Positions 9,403 through 20,894 are shown, counted from the first letter of the stretch. The stretch: DNA of 64,000 nucleotides from Silene conica (GCA_029255685.2 CM055313.2:73944641-74008640), one strand, 5' to 3'. Notes: generated by a model not told the origin, from the letters alone. Made by a program: numbers and translations.

Positions 9403-12192
9403 TTAATGATTTGTAAGTCCCATTTCAACCGTGGTTCCATCTAGCTTCACATCCAGTGTTCTACTCATGTCACGGAGAGGTACTAAAGTGTAACAATATT
9501 ACTTACACGTTATGCAGATATACTCAGCTCGTATCAGATAAGACATATTATAGTTGATAACAAAGGAAGTATAAAAAATACGATAAATGTATGAGAAGAA
9601 AATGAAGTAATCACCTTGATCTCTCTGAATGGAATTAGCAGACTTTTTTGAAGTTTACTATCCAACTCCAAAAGACGAGACGCAAGCATACAACTTCAAT
9701 TAGTTGCTGCAAGTGCATTCATGGTTCTACAGTCTCTAAACCTAATACCAAAAACATAAATTACTAGTCAGTTTCTTCAAGATGAAAATATAAATAACTA
9801 AATATGAAAACTATTTACTCGGAGAAAATAAGACGATAAGTCGACAAATAATTAATTATACCGGATGCAAAACTCGCCGGTGGTTATTTCTGATTGAAAT
9901 TTAACTTTCTCTAACATTTTAATAAAAGAAGCACCACAACAAACAGGCACACATGCTGATAGTAAATTTGTATATTTACAATTTGGTGGCTTTGTGATTT
10001 ACTGAATCAAACGACAAGTCCCAGTAATCACAAATTCACGACAAAAAAAAAGAAGCAGTAATGTTCTACATATAATCTCCTAACTAAAAAATGTCAAAAA
10101 GCCTTTATTACTCTGCTCAAGGAGTGACCAACACCTAGAACAATAATCGGTCCAGCTTGGCAGCTTCCCCCGTTATTCATAAATTGCAACAACAAACAGA
10201 CACTATAATCTTTGGATTGGGAATTTACTGGTGTGCTTACATCCTCCTACCAAAAGAAATTATCAAGCTCATCAACAGAATGTGTTAAAACATGTTTTGG
10301 AATAACAATGATAATTAACACTAAAGGGTCTATAAGAGTTGGAGCAGTAAGTAAATGTGCACCATGGATGGAAGGCAATTTTGAAGTGAAAGAATTATTA
10401 TCTTGGAACAAAGCAATGCTATCTGAGTGGTTATGGCAGATTGAGCAACAAAACAGTGGTGTTTGCCTGGCATGGATCAAATTGAGCATCATTAGAAAAT
10501 CATTCAAATAAATAAAATATAATTTTAAACAATTTGCAACCATTAACATTATTGTAAATAATAAGCATCATTTGCTTAAGATTAACAAGTAGTAAGAAAA
10601 ACAACAAGTATATGGGAGAGAAAAGAGGGTTTTACAAGGATTAATCTTCACTTCCCAACTGTAAAGAATCTTAAGATTTGGAGAATTACAACTAATGCTG
10701 ATACTGGCTGGGTGAAATGGAACACTCTTTATAACCTAAAAGATGGAAATATTTGGACTGGTACTTGTAAACCTCATCACTGTGAAAGCGAAAGAAGTAT
10801 CCTTGCAGTAAGAGATGAATTTCTCATTCTGACTGGTAATATTGTTGCTGCTTCTAATCTGCTTTCAATTGCCTAAGACCAGCTACTGCAAAAGTTAGAT
10901 GGGCAAAAATTCTGTGGAATAAATCTACTCTTCCCAAGCATAGCTTTGTTAGTACACTGGCCATACAAAGAAAACTCCCAACAGTGGATATCATCCAGAA
11001 AAAGGTGTTATTATTGTGAACAGATGCTCCCTCTACCTAAAGGATGCTGAATCCCATAATCACCTATTGTTCAAATGTGATTTCTCTGCTACAATCTGGA
11101 AAGAAGTTTTGAACTGGTTGGGCATTCCTGGCAGATCTAGTAAATGTCTGGCAGGAAATCACCTAGAGTACTTTACGAAGAGTTAAGAAGCACATGAAAG
11201 ATAGTGCTTATTGTAGTAGCATTGCTGCAGCTATCTATCTCATTTGGAATGAGAGAAACAAAAGGTTTTTTGATGGTCACACAGCTAAGCAACCATACTT
11301 ATAACAGCAAAGAAATACACCAGCAAAAGGATCATAAGTGTGGGACAGATTATAAGAATTAGCGGGAGCTCTCATGCACCGCTCTCTTTGGACCATTTTA
11401 ACACATGGAAATCTATAGATAACTAGAAGGAAAGTTTACTTAAAAAAGGTTTACAGGGACAACAACCAACCCCTGTGCTACATTGAATGAATGCACAAAA
11501 CAAGAGTGACAAAATATGATAATAGAATGAGCACCGTCCTATGAGAATTATGTTGGGATATCAAAGTGTATGATTGTGAAGTGTACCATAGCCTAATAAG
11601 CTAATTATCAGAACGATTAAAGAAGGCAGTCAGACATATCAACTTTGCTACTCCCACCTAATAATGTTAGTATAACGGGCAGCGTACTACATACAATAGA
11701 CCTTCATCTTAATATGTATGTGTGTGCCAAGATAATAGAATACCTCCTTAAAAATAACATCATCTGACTCCTCTTGACTCAATTCTACAGAAGACACATC
11801 AAGTAAATCAGGACTGTTGTAATATTTGGGGGCCATCAAAGCCTCGTTAAACCGGAGAAACTACTCATGAAATACATCTGCAGAAGACTTACGAACTGAA
11901 GACCGACTCTACAACAAACTAAACGTCACATAACTATTCAGAAAAGCATATTTAAGAACAAAAAAAATGCAATTTTACGCATGATATAAGGTGTATTACA
12001 GATAATAATAGATGAATTCGAGATAAAATCGATTTTGATTATGTAAAAGCATGAACAGTCTAGTATTACCTCGAATTAAATTTTGTCGTCGTTGTGCCAT
12101 GGATAGTGCAATTGCATCTTTAATCTGTAACAAGGATAATCCCCTTTTATCATTAACCACTTCAGCTTGAGTTAGAAACAATACTTCAAGCT
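9403..12192 (-). pseudogene. Four exon-like blocks of an unidentified multi-exon gene inside CACTA
   Basis: Four minus-strand blocks have coding-like translations, most with splice consensus at both edges. Block A is 12192-12070 (acceptor TTTCTAG, donor G|GTAATA, includes NDKRGLSLLQIKDAIALSMA). Block B is 11908-11744 (acceptor TTGTAG, donor GAG|GTATTC, 55 codons with one internal TAG, includes FNEALMAPKYYNSPDLLDV). Block C is 9735-9615 (acceptor GTTTAG, donor AAG|GTGATT, one TGA, includes LASRLLELDSKLQKSLLIPF). Block D is 9482-9403 (acceptor CACTTTAG, ends at a stop, includes PLRDMSRTLDVKLDGTTVEM). I do not recognise the protein. It may be a captured host gene or the element's own TNPA-like gene, which in En/Spm also has many small exons. 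A LINE relic sits between B and C. The internal stops suggest it is dead. Confidence 0.5.
10388..11440 (+). pseudogene. LINE (non-LTR retrotransposon) relic, RT tail and zf-RVT part
   Basis: At 10388-10490 the plus strand reads LSWNKAMLSEWLWQIEQQ, like the region after reverse transcriptase in plant LINEs. From about 10900 it reads KILWNKSTLPKHSFVSTLAI and later AESHNHLLFKCDFSATIWKE, the zinc-binding domain (zf-RVT) that follows. Several stops and frame changes interrupt it. The reverse transcriptase core is missing. It lies between two exon-like blocks on the opposite strand, as an intronic insertion would. It is not the same copy as the LINE at 14495-19284 and is far more decayed. Confidence 0.7.
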
Positions 12193-12299
12193 AGAAACGA
12201 TACTTTATAGAATATTTCCATTAGCATAATTCAAACAAAAATACTAAAATAAAAATTGAATTACGAGATACCCTAATTAAATAAAATAAGAAAAAAAGG

Positions 12300-12942
12300 A
12301 GAAGGAGGTGGCAATCGGTGGTGGTGGTGGTGGATGTTGACCAAAGGTGACAAGCGGCGGCATCGGAGATGTCTAAGGGCGGTCAGGATCGGAGGTGGCA
12401 GCCGATGATGGAAGAAGAAAAAGGGAGAATGAAGGAGAAGGAGAAAGAAGAGAAAAAGGGAGTAGAAAGGACGGCAAGGTAGCCGGTGTCAGAGGTGACC
12501 GGGGTTAGGGGTGGACGGTGTCGGAGGGGAGTGGACGGCATCAAAGTTAGGGTTGAGGAAGACATTTGGAACGTGCGCTAGGACTTCTGCAAGAGGAGTA
12601 GGTTTTTTTAGTCGATTAAAATACGTCGTTTGTGTTTAAAATCGTCACAAAAGTCTTTTAGTGACGGTTTTTTAAAAAGAAGGGTTGCTATTATTCACTA
12701 TCTTTAGTGTCATTTTTTATGTCAGTTATACAAATAACCGCCACAAATAACTTATAGTGACGGTTCTCACTTACAACCGACACAAATAATTTATTTTATC
12801 GTGACGGTTCTTTATTAAAACCGTCACAATAGACTCCCTATAGCCTAAAAAGTTTGTTCCCGCCATTTTTTTTGTCTTTTATGTCGTTTTCATTAGAACC
12901 GTCACGATAGCTGCGACACGATAGGGGTTTTTTGTACTAGTG
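12300..12942. repeat. GC-rich segment and right subterminal repeats of the CACTA element
   Basis: 12300-12570 is a purine-rich, comparatively GC-rich segment (GGTGGTGG and GGAGAAGG runs) that could be a promoter or first exon of a minus-strand gene; its 60-codon frame is low complexity. 12610-12930 contains repeats of GTGACGGTT and AACCGTCAC. These are the right-hand counterparts of the left subterminal array. Confidence 0.65.
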
Positions 12943-13229
12943 ACTGAACTGTTGCATCTGATACACCGTATGGGTATTTTCTCAAAGTGAAAAATAATTT
13001 CGTAAAAATATCAAATGTTGTTTCTGTTTTCAAAATGAATGTCTTTTACAAATCAGAAGAGTAAAAAGAATATACTTGCAATGCTTCCACATAAAATGTT
13101 AATCCCACTCATGCAAGTTGTTCTTACTTCCAAAAATGGGTCTTTTGTTTTTTCTATTTCACAAATTCTCATTTGTGGCGGAACTACCCGTCGCAAGCTT
13201 GCGACGGGTCAAATACGTACCATTTCTTA

Positions 13230-13620
13230 CAAAATGAAGCCGGGTCATGCATTAATTGTGATTGAATTGATTACTGTGGTTTCTTGGGGTTGGTGTGTAC
13301 GTATTTTTATTTGTTTATTGTCTTCTCTTATACTTGTTCTATTAGCATTAATGAGTCTCACAATCACAAAATGCTACTGCCATTTAATTTCTTCATTGTT
13401 CTTCTCCATTTTTTACAATCCTTCCTCTTTAATCCTTCACAATTAATCCAAACCCCCCACTATTTTCTTCCTTCTTAAAAAATTATAATTTGAAAATCAT
13501 CCAAAAAATCTCAAAAGATTTATTGTCATGTGCAATAGTAGACTACTAATATATATGAAGATCTACCAACAAAATAGCCATCAAATATGGTTTAGCATTC
13601 TTTTATTGTTGATTTTTTTT
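13230..13620. other. Left interior of the Mutator-like element, no gene recognised
   Basis: A/T-rich. A 135-codon frame crosses the terminal inverted repeat and is not credible as a gene. Confidence 0.45.
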
Positions 13621-13623
13621 TTT

Positions 13624-13985
13624 GGGTTATTTCATAGGAATAATCCAACCTATACCTCATCTTCTCATATTAATCCCTCCTAACGATTAACTGAGAAAAA
13701 TCCAACCTATAACCTCAATTATCTTTCATTGAACTTTGTCTATTTTTGAACTCTTATTTTCGTTAAGCAAGTACGTCACCTTGACTTACTTTTTGTTTTT
13801 CCTTCTTCTTGTACAAAAAGTAAGTGAAGATGACATGCTAGCCTACCGATAATAAGAGTTTAAAAATAGTCAAAGTTCAATGAAAGATAAATGAGGTTAT
13901 AGATTGGATTTTTCTTAATTAATCGTTAGTATGGATTAATATGAGAAGATGGGACATAGGTTGGATTATTCTCATGAAATAACCC
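13624..13985. mobile_element. Foldback MITE, 362 bp
   Basis: The first ~170 bp starting GGGTTATTTCATAGGAATAA are nearly the full inverted complement of the last ~170 bp ending in TCTCATGAAATAACCC, so the transcript would form one long hairpin with a short loop near 13800. Poly(T) on both sides hides the target duplication. Such nearly perfect hairpins can be sources of 24-nt or miRNA-like small RNAs. Confidence 0.8.
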
Positions 13986-13989
13986 CTTT

Positions 13990-14482
13990 TTTTTAATTAA
14001 AATTGTAGTGAAAAAATGTGTTTGACAGTTAAAATTTTGAGCTGAATAATTTCACTTTTTTATCATTTTTTGTTTGTAATACTTGTTATGGAAATCAATA
14101 TTTTGAGGTTTTTTTGTATATTTGATCACTTGTAATTAAATCAAACTAAAGTATTTTTCGTGTTCTTTCTGGGTTTTTTGCACAAATATGTTGTGGTTAG
14201 TCTTAATTTCTGGGTTTGTTGGTTTTTGTAGATTGCAATTTGTTGGTTTTTGTGGATTGCAATTTGATGAGTAAAAAATGCAAATGATGTAGGGGGTTTT
14301 CTGCGTTTTGAAGGGGTTCACTGGGTTTTTGGTTGGGTGTTTCTGTATATGGGTTTAGCATGTTGAGCATGATATTCCTGCAATAATATAACATTAGTCA
14401 AATGTTAACGAGTAAGCTATATACATTATCGAGTTTTTAAATTTGGACATGCTATTGAATGACCAGGAACAGAAGATGTAAT
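13990..14482. other. Mutator-like element interior, possible leader of the disrupted gene
   Basis: G/T-rich text on the plus strand with repeated GTTGGTTTTTGTAGATTGCAA and possible acceptor 'tttttgtag'. It ends at the LINE target site at 14483-14494. It could have been promoter or 5' leader for the frame at 19288, but nothing demonstrates that. Confidence 0.35.
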
Positions 14483-14593
14483 ACAATGGAAGTGAGGTAT
14501 CGATGAAAATAGAATCACCTAAATAAAAAATGGAGAAAGAGTTCTGACTTCTCTCTAGGTTTTTGGGAGATTTAGGGCTTCTCTTTTCTGCAA

Positions 14594-15829
14594 ATGGCAA
14601 AAAAGAAGAAATCACAAAATCAATCCAAAAAACAGCAATAAAAAAAACATCAACAACCTAAAGCAAAAATTCGACTTTCTTTTAGTAATTGCAGTAATCT
14701 AAATTTAGATATGGAATCGTTTGAGCAAGATGTGGTAAATTCTCAGAAGGAAGGAAAGCATAACATTCGGTCTACTTCAGATGCGAGAGCAACCAGAACT
14801 GTGGGTGATATTGTAGGAATTCCAGTGCTCAATCTCTCTGATCTTGGTCCAGATAATCCTGATGATGATGCGGGTTGGACGAGAGTCACAGGTAAGCATA
14901 ATTCTCCTACTTCATTACCTAACCCTGTTCCTAAGCTTCAGCTAACAGAATAGGATATTCTCCCTGAAATTGACTATTGGTCTTTTGCAATTGTTTGCTA
15001 TGTGTTGGGAGGTAATCCACCTTGGGAATTATTGTCTGGGTTTATTAAGAGATTATGGGGTAATACAAATATAATAAGGTTTCGTTTTGCCAAATGGTGC
15101 GTTCTTAGTTCACTTCCCGAATCTAGAGTCTGTTAATCTTGCTCTTCAACAGGGCTTCCCAATGTTTGATAGTAAACCTGTTATTATCAAACCTTGGACT
15201 GAAAACTGTACTTTGGCTAAGGAGAGGGTTACGTTCTTTCCTATTTGGGTAAAATTGTGTGGGTTGCCTCTGAAGTTTTGGGGTGCTTCTAGCCTGGAAA
15301 AAATAGGGTCATTGTTAGGTAAATTTGTGAGGTGTGATAATGCTACCATTGGGAAAACTCGATTGGTTATGCTGGGCTTATGATTGAAGTCGAAGTTGGT
15401 CAAAACTTTCCTGATTGTGTTAATTTTCATGATGAGAAAGGTAATGATGTGTATGTGCCTGTGGATTATGAATGGAGGCCTGATGTGTGTACTGCTTGCA
15501 AGGGAATTGGACATACTGAGCTTATGTGTAGGAAGAAAAAAGAGACTACGCATGTAGCAAAACCAACGCAAGTCTGGAGACCAGTTCCACAGAAGGTGGA
15601 TTCTAATGAGAATCCAATTCCTGTGGATGAAGACATTATTCCTCAGGATACTTTTGAACCACCTGACCCTGTTCTTTCACCTACTGCTACATCTTCTGTT
15701 CTTAGACATGAATTTCAAACTGGAACTGGGAGGGTATCTTCTCCTTCTTATGTAGCAATATTGGGAGGTTCACCAAGATTAACTGAAGGGGGAATGGATG
15801 ATCCACCTGGAAGTTTTTTTAATGGATAA
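14594..15829 (+). pseudogene. LINE ORF1, DUF4283 and zinc-knuckle RNA-binding protein, broken
   Basis: The reading frame opens MAKKKKSQNQSKKQQ at 14594 and meets an in-frame TAA at 14639, a TAG at 14951, and frame changes near 15085 and 15378. Recognisable parts are a basic N-terminus, a DUF4283 domain at about 14960-15400 (IIKPWTENCTL and FPIWVKLCGLPLKFWG) and a zinc knuckle CTACKGIGHTELMC at 15489-15530 (CX2CX4HX4C). Family ORF1 proteins coat the LINE RNA. The frame ends TAA at 15827-15829, overlapping the ORF2 start by 8 nt (ATGGATAA). At least two stops and two frameshifts rule out a full product from this copy. Confidence 0.85.
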
Positions 15830-18800
15830 TATAGGATGTTGGAATGTGAGGGGCATGAATAAACTTACCAAGCAGCTGGAAATAAAGAGGTTTTTGAATC
15901 ATAATAAGTTGGGGCTGTTTGGGCTAGTGGAGACAAAAATAAAAATGGTAGATGGTAAGCATATTTTGAATGTTTTTGGTCATCAGTGGGATGGTGTGAA
16001 TAATTTTCTGTATCATCCTGGGGGGAGAATTTGGCTTATTTGGTTGAGTACTGTTTTTAGAGTCACAATTGATAGTATGGCTGAGCAACATATTACTGCT
16101 AGGGTTCATGAAATTGCCTCTGGTCATCAATTTCTGTTCACAGTGGTGTATGGTTCATCTGCTGATGCTGAAAGAATGCAACTATGGACAGATCTTAGGA
16201 GAGTAAAGGATAGTTGGATTGGTTCTTGGTGTATTTGTGGTGATTTTAACAACTTGCTAGATTTCAATGAAAGGATTGGTAAGCCTGTCTTATGGGCAGA
16301 TATTAAGGACTTCAGAGAGTGTGTAGCTTACTGTGAAGTGATGGATGTTAAAGCTTAAGGAGCCTATTTCACTTGGGCAAACAAACATGAACCTGCAACA
16401 AGAGTATTTTCTAGATTGAATAGATTCATGGTTAACACTGAATGGTTGGATAGATACCCAGATTGTTATGCCTTCTTTCCTCCTGAAGGCTTATTTGACC
16501 ATAATCCCTGCATCTGCTACAGAAGGGTGCAGAGGATTCACAAGCCTCAATTCAAGTATTTTAATATGTGGGGTCAGAATGAGAATTTTAAAAGCGTTAT
16601 TCAGCAAAATTGGAAAAAAAGAATAACTGGTTCCTGGATGTTCCAGGTTGTTACTAAACTGAAGGGGCTGAAATATCCTTTGAAGAGATTAAACAGGAGT
16701 AGATTCTCTGATATAAAAAATGCGTATGGGCTTGCTAAGAGGCAGTTGGATGATACTCAAACCCAGATTAAGAAAGATCCAAGCAACAGGGAGTTGATTG
16801 CAAAGGAAGTAAATGCAAGAAGAGTTATCAGAGAGATGGCTAAAGCTCACTGTAGCTTCATTAAGCAGAAATGCAAGGCCGAGTGGCTTTGTGATGGGGA
16901 TGATAATACAAAAAAATTTCATAGCCATTTTAAGGTAAAAAATATGCAAAATAGAATTCTTCAAATAAAGAACCAGAAGGGGCATTATCAGACTGATCCT
17001 AAAGGCATTGAGGAAGCTTTTTTGGAGTTTTATGAGCATTTGTTGGGGTCTAGTAAGAGTGTTAATCCTGTTCATGTGTCTACTGTGAGAACTGGGCCTC
17101 TAATCTCTGATGTCCATAGCACTTTACTTTTGAAACCTGTTACTCATGAGGAGATTAGACAGGCTATGTTTGTTATTCCTCCTAATATGTCCCCTGGACC
17201 TGATGGGTTTACAAGTCAATTTTATATTGACTCTTGGGAGATAATAGGCAAGGATGTATCTGAAGCCATTCTTGATTTTTTTAAGACTGGAAAGCTCCTA
17301 AAGCAGGTTAATACTACAACTCTCACTCTGATTCCTAAAGTTGCTAATCCTGAGAGTGTGTTAGAATATAGAGTTATTGCTTGTTGTAATGTCATTTACA
17401 AATTCATCACTAAACTGCTTTGTAATAGACTTGATAAGGTTCTACCTGAGATAATTAATAAGAGCCAGGGTGGGTTTGTTAAAGGAAGAAACATAGTGGA
17501 AAATATCTTAATATGTCAAGACTGGTTAGGTTGTATAACAGGAAGGTTGCTTCTCCTCGTTGTCTTATCAATATTGACCTTAGGAAGGTCTATGATTCGG
17601 TGGAATGGTCCTTTCTATACCAGATGATGTTTGCTCTCCGATTCCCCCATGAGTTTGTTCAGTTGGTCATGACTTGTGTTACTTCTCCTACTTACTCTAT
17701 TCATGTCAATGGGAGTAACTTTGATTATTTAAAGGGAAGAGAGGGCTTAGGCAAGGGGATCCCCTCTCCCCTCTCGTTTTTACTATTTGTATGGAATACC
17801 TTTCAAGGATTCTTACTAGTGTGGCTCATCAGAATTCCTTCAAGTTTCATCCTATGTGTGGGCATATTAGATTAAATCATCTTCTATTTGCAGATGATTT
17901 ACTTATGTTTTGTAAGGGAAATGCCACCTCTATTATATGGATGCTAAGAGCTTTTTCTACTTTTTCTGGAGCTTCTGGACTGAGCTTGAACAAAGATAAG
18001 TCTGACATTTACTTCAATGGTGTGGCCCAAAGTCTTATGGATGATATTGTCAGCATCTCTGGGTTCAGTATAGGAAACCTCCCTTTTAAATATCTTGGGG
18101 TGTCTATTTCATCTAAGAAGATATCAAAATTGGGGGGGCATAAGCTTACTGAACGTATAGTTTGCAAAATTCGAAGCTTGGGTGCTAAACATCTCTCTTA
18201 TGCTGGAAAATTAACTTTGATCAGGAGTGCTTTGTATATTCTTCATTCTTATTGGACGTCCATTTTCTTAATTCCCATTGGCATCATGAGGAAAGTTGAA
18301 GCTATATGCCGTAATTATTTATGGGGAGGCACTGACACTTATATGCGAGCCCCTAGTGTTAGTTGGGAGAAATGTTGTTCTCCTAAAGAGGAAGGAGGGT
18401 TAGGGATTCTGAATGCTACCATCTTTAATAAAGCTCTTCTGGGTAAGTATACTTACTGGCTTGCATCAAAAAAAGACCATTTATGGGTCAAGTGGGTGAA
18501 CCATGTTTATATGAAACATACTCATTAGCGTGATTATTCAGCCTCGCTTGATTGTAGCTGGTCTTGGAAGAAGATTGTGGAGACAAATGACTTATTTAAA
18601 CAAGGCTATGTTGATGATTGTTGGATTAGCAGACCAGGAGGTTACAATGCAGCTTCTGGGTATGATTGGCTTAGACATAAGAACCCTAAAGTATCTTGGA
18701 GGTTCCTTTGTTGGAATGCTTTAAATATCCCTAAGATGGCTTTTATTTTCTGGGTTGCTCAACATCAGAGACTCTACACTTTGGACAGGATTGCGAGGAT

Positions 18801-19184
18801 GGGGATAAGCTGTGATAGAATTTGTTATCTTTGTGGCTCCAATGATGAATCCCATAGTCACTTATTTGGTCAATGTGATTTCTATAAGAAATGCATTGAT
18901 GTGATGTAATCAAAGCTTGGGATTAAGATTAGTGGGACTGATATTGTTACTTGGTACTCCAAGATTAGAGGCAAAACAGGTCTTCAGAGGACGGTTGTTG
19001 GGGCTTGTGTTGTGGGAGTGTTCTACTCGGTATGGATGGCAAGAAACAAAGCAAAATTTGACTTGATGGTTCCCTCTCCTATTTGTGTTATGACAAAGCT
19101 GTGCCAGGAAGTGAAGACCCGCTGGATGCACAGGAATAGAAAGGAATTAGCTACGATAGAGCAGTTATGGATGGAAAAAATGTA
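15822..19184 (+). pseudogene. LINE ORF2, endonuclease and reverse transcriptase, broken
   Basis: Domains in order: an exonuclease-endonuclease-phosphatase domain at 15822-16560 with NVRGMN, ETKI, GDFNN and DHNP motifs; reverse transcriptase at about 17130-18120 with PGPDGFTSQFY, GFVKGRNIVENI, DLRKVYDSVEW and the catalytic LLFADDLLMF at 17882-17911; then a zf-RVT zinc finger CYLCGSNDESHSH..C near 18826-18885. The endonuclease nicks target DNA and the RT copies the LINE RNA at the nick. Breaks seen: in-frame TAA at 16356, frameshifts near 17520 and 17785, TAG at 18526 and TAA at 18907. The final homologous segment (VYSVWMARNK-like, WMHRNRKEL) runs to TAA at 19182-19184. Confidence 0.9.
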
Positions 19185-19287
19185 ACTTTTGTTTGATGGA
19201 CTCGTAAACTGTAACCATGGACTGTGCGGATGTACTCTCTATTTTTTGATTCTTTATATACTTAACTTTTACCCAAAAAAAATGACA

Positions 19288-19578
19288 ATGGAAGTGGTCG
19301 AGAAAAGACAGACCACAGCGAAGAACAAAATGGCAGGTAGTGGACGAGGAAAGGCCGCGACCACGGAAGAGGACGTTCATGAACCAGCAGAAGACGAAAC
19401 CCTCGTTGAACTGACAGAGAGAAATAGGAAGGTGACATTTAATGTCCCAAGCAAGAGTAAGGGTAAGGAAAAGGTCAGGCCGTGCAGGAAGACGATGATC
19501 GATCATGAGGAGTCTGATGAAGAGTTTGATGAAGAGGCTGAGGATGTTCATGAAGAAGGCACGTCACTTTTGTCATAA
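19288..19578 (+). CDS. 97-codon acidic hypothetical protein of the Mutator-like element
   Basis: The frame begins MEVVEKRQTTAKNKMAGSGR and ends EEAEDVHEEGTSLLS. It is hydrophilic, with a basic N-terminal half and clusters of Glu and Asp near the C-terminus (DHEESDEEFDEEAED). Its ATG at 19288 lies inside the 12-bp duplication made by the LINE, so the LINE landed exactly at the start codon and separated the frame from whatever lay upstream. An in-frame ATG also occurs at 19282, in LINE-derived sequence. I recognise no domain. It could be an exon of a longer gene. Codon-level evidence for function is lacking. Confidence 0.35.
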   Translation: MEVVEKRQTTAKNKMAGSGRGKAATTEEDVHEPAEDETLVELTERNRKVTFNVPSKSKGKEKVRPCRKTMIDHEESDEEFDEEAEDVHEEGTSLLS

Positions 19579-19586
19579 GTTTTTGT

Positions 19587-20500
19587 CGTCATATTTGTGT
19601 ATTATGTAATGAGTGTCTGATGTTAACATTATCGAATAGGCTATGTACATTTTGTTTGTAATAGTTGTTTCCATATTCTTGTATTATGTTTTGTATTGTT
19701 TTTATGTCTTCATTGTTATTATAATTATGTACATTGTTTCCCTGTTTTATGTTACCAAGTTATTTGAATAATGATGACTTTCTTAATATGTCCTACATTA
19801 TTGTATCTTTTGTAAACAACTGTTTTTTCTTCTTTGTCGTTATATTTGTGTATTATGTCATGGGTGTCTGCTGTTAACATTATCGTATATGGTATGTACA
19901 TTTTGTTTTTCATAGTTGTTTCCAAATTCTTGTATTATGTTTTGTATTGTTTTTATGTCTTCATTGTTATTAAAATTGTGCAGATTCTTTTTCTGTTTTA
20001 TGTTACCAAGTTATTTGGATAATGATGTTTTTGTTAATATGTCGTACATTATTGTATCTATTGTAAATAAATATTATTCCTACTTCGTTGTCATATTTAT
20101 GTATTATGTTATGGGTTATTGCAGTAAACATTAACATGTTAGGTATCTACATTTACTTGTTGATAATTGTTTCCATTTTGTTTTATTATGTGTTATATTG
20201 CTACCATGTCTACAGTATTGTTCATATTGTGTACAATGTTTAAAATATTTGTATATTTTGTTTTTCGTAATTGTTTCCATGTTCGTTTGTTATGTTTTGA
20301 ATTGTTTGTATTTGTACATTATAGTTAAAATTGCATACATGTTTTCCCTGTTTTATGTTGCCAAGTTATTTGAATAATGATGCTCTTGTTAAATATGCAT
20401 ATGTCGTACATTATTGTACTATTGTAAATAAATGTTATTCGTACTTTGTTGTCATCTTTCTGTATTATGTTATGGGTGACTGCAGCAAACATTATCGAGT
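19587..20500. repeat. ~250-bp tandem repeat, 3.5 copies
   Basis: The landmark 'gtcgt.atatttgtgtattatgt.atg' begins near 19587, 19838, 20088 and 20448, giving periods of 251, 250 and 360 bp; the long third unit carries about 110 bp extra. Units are T-rich on the plus strand and about 80-85% alike by eye. The last copy runs into the FAR1-domain remnant. Confidence 0.75.
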
Positions 20501-20756
20501 TACTGCAACCCTCCTCAATTGGTCATTATCAACATATGGTAACCCAACTTCAACTTCACGACTACTATTACAATGCACTCCTTCGCACGAGCACACCAAA
20601 TATCACTCTACTATCAGAGAACCAGGCCCTTAGCTTTCACCCTACGAGATGTCTGTTTCCTGACACTGAACCCAACCGTCTGCGAGTGCTTACGGTACAT
20701 CTCATATACCTCTTCCCACTTATCAGCTTCCCTTCCCACAAACGTGCGTGAACAAT
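20490..20756 (-). pseudogene. FAR1-type DNA-binding domain of a Mutator-like transposase, remnant
   Basis: On the minus strand, after an acceptor TTTTTCTGCTCCACAG (intron to the right), the translation reads ADKWEEVYEMYRKHSQTVGF, then SVRKQTSRRVKAKGLVL. After stops and a frame change near 20630 it continues YLVCSCEGVHCNSSREVEVG and LRRVAVTR. The order (aromatic EEVYEMYRKHS..GFSVRK, then VCS.EG, then RRVAVTR) is that of the FAR1 DNA-binding domain found in FHY3/FAR1 proteins and Jittery-like Mutator transposases. The rest of the transposase is missing; the sequence passes into tandem repeats. It lies within the Mutator-like element, so it is probably that element's own transposase relic. Confidence 0.65.
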
Positions 20757-20894
20757 CTGTGGAGCAGAAAAATTACAGGGTTACATTGGTCACAAAACTA
20801 TCCACAATTACTGCACATCTACAAACAACTTATGACAACCAAATGATTTTCAAAACCAAGGTCTAAACATTAATAATTCAGCTGAAGAACTTAA

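Larger units (their letters stand above)
7911..12942. mobile_element. CACTA transposon, 5.0 kb, TSD ACT
   Basis: It starts CACTAGTAGAATTATGCCC and ends in the reverse complement of CACTAGTACAAAAAACCCC. The 3-bp duplication ACT lies at 7908-7910 and 12943-12945, as expected for En/Spm-type elements. Both ends carry subterminal repeats based on CGGTTTT and AAAACCGTCAC. I find no CACTA transposase (TNPD-like) sequence, so the copy looks non-autonomous. Inside are a long AT microsatellite, four exon-like blocks on the minus strand and a LINE relic. Confidence 0.88.
14495..19284 (+). mobile_element. LINE (plant L1-like non-LTR retrotransposon), 4.79 kb, 12-bp TSD
   Basis: Two overlapping open reading frames (DUF4283/zinc-knuckle ORF1; endonuclease-RT-zf-RVT ORF2) lie between a 99-bp leader and an A-rich tail (19274-19282). 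A perfect 12-bp repeat ACAATGGAAGTG flanks the copy at 14483-14494 and 19285-19296, so both ends are complete. Internal stops and frameshifts make it inactive. It sits inside the Mutator-like element and its target site contains an ATG of a 97-codon frame. Confidence 0.92.

Noticed and set aside
12383-12565. 60-codon Ser/Pro/Thr-rich minus-strand frame as first exon
   Set aside because: Low-complexity composition only; kept as a GC-rich segment rather than a gene.
13039-13446. 135-codon plus-strand frame
   Set aside because: It crosses the target duplication and inverted repeat of the Mutator-like element, so it cannot be an ancestral gene.
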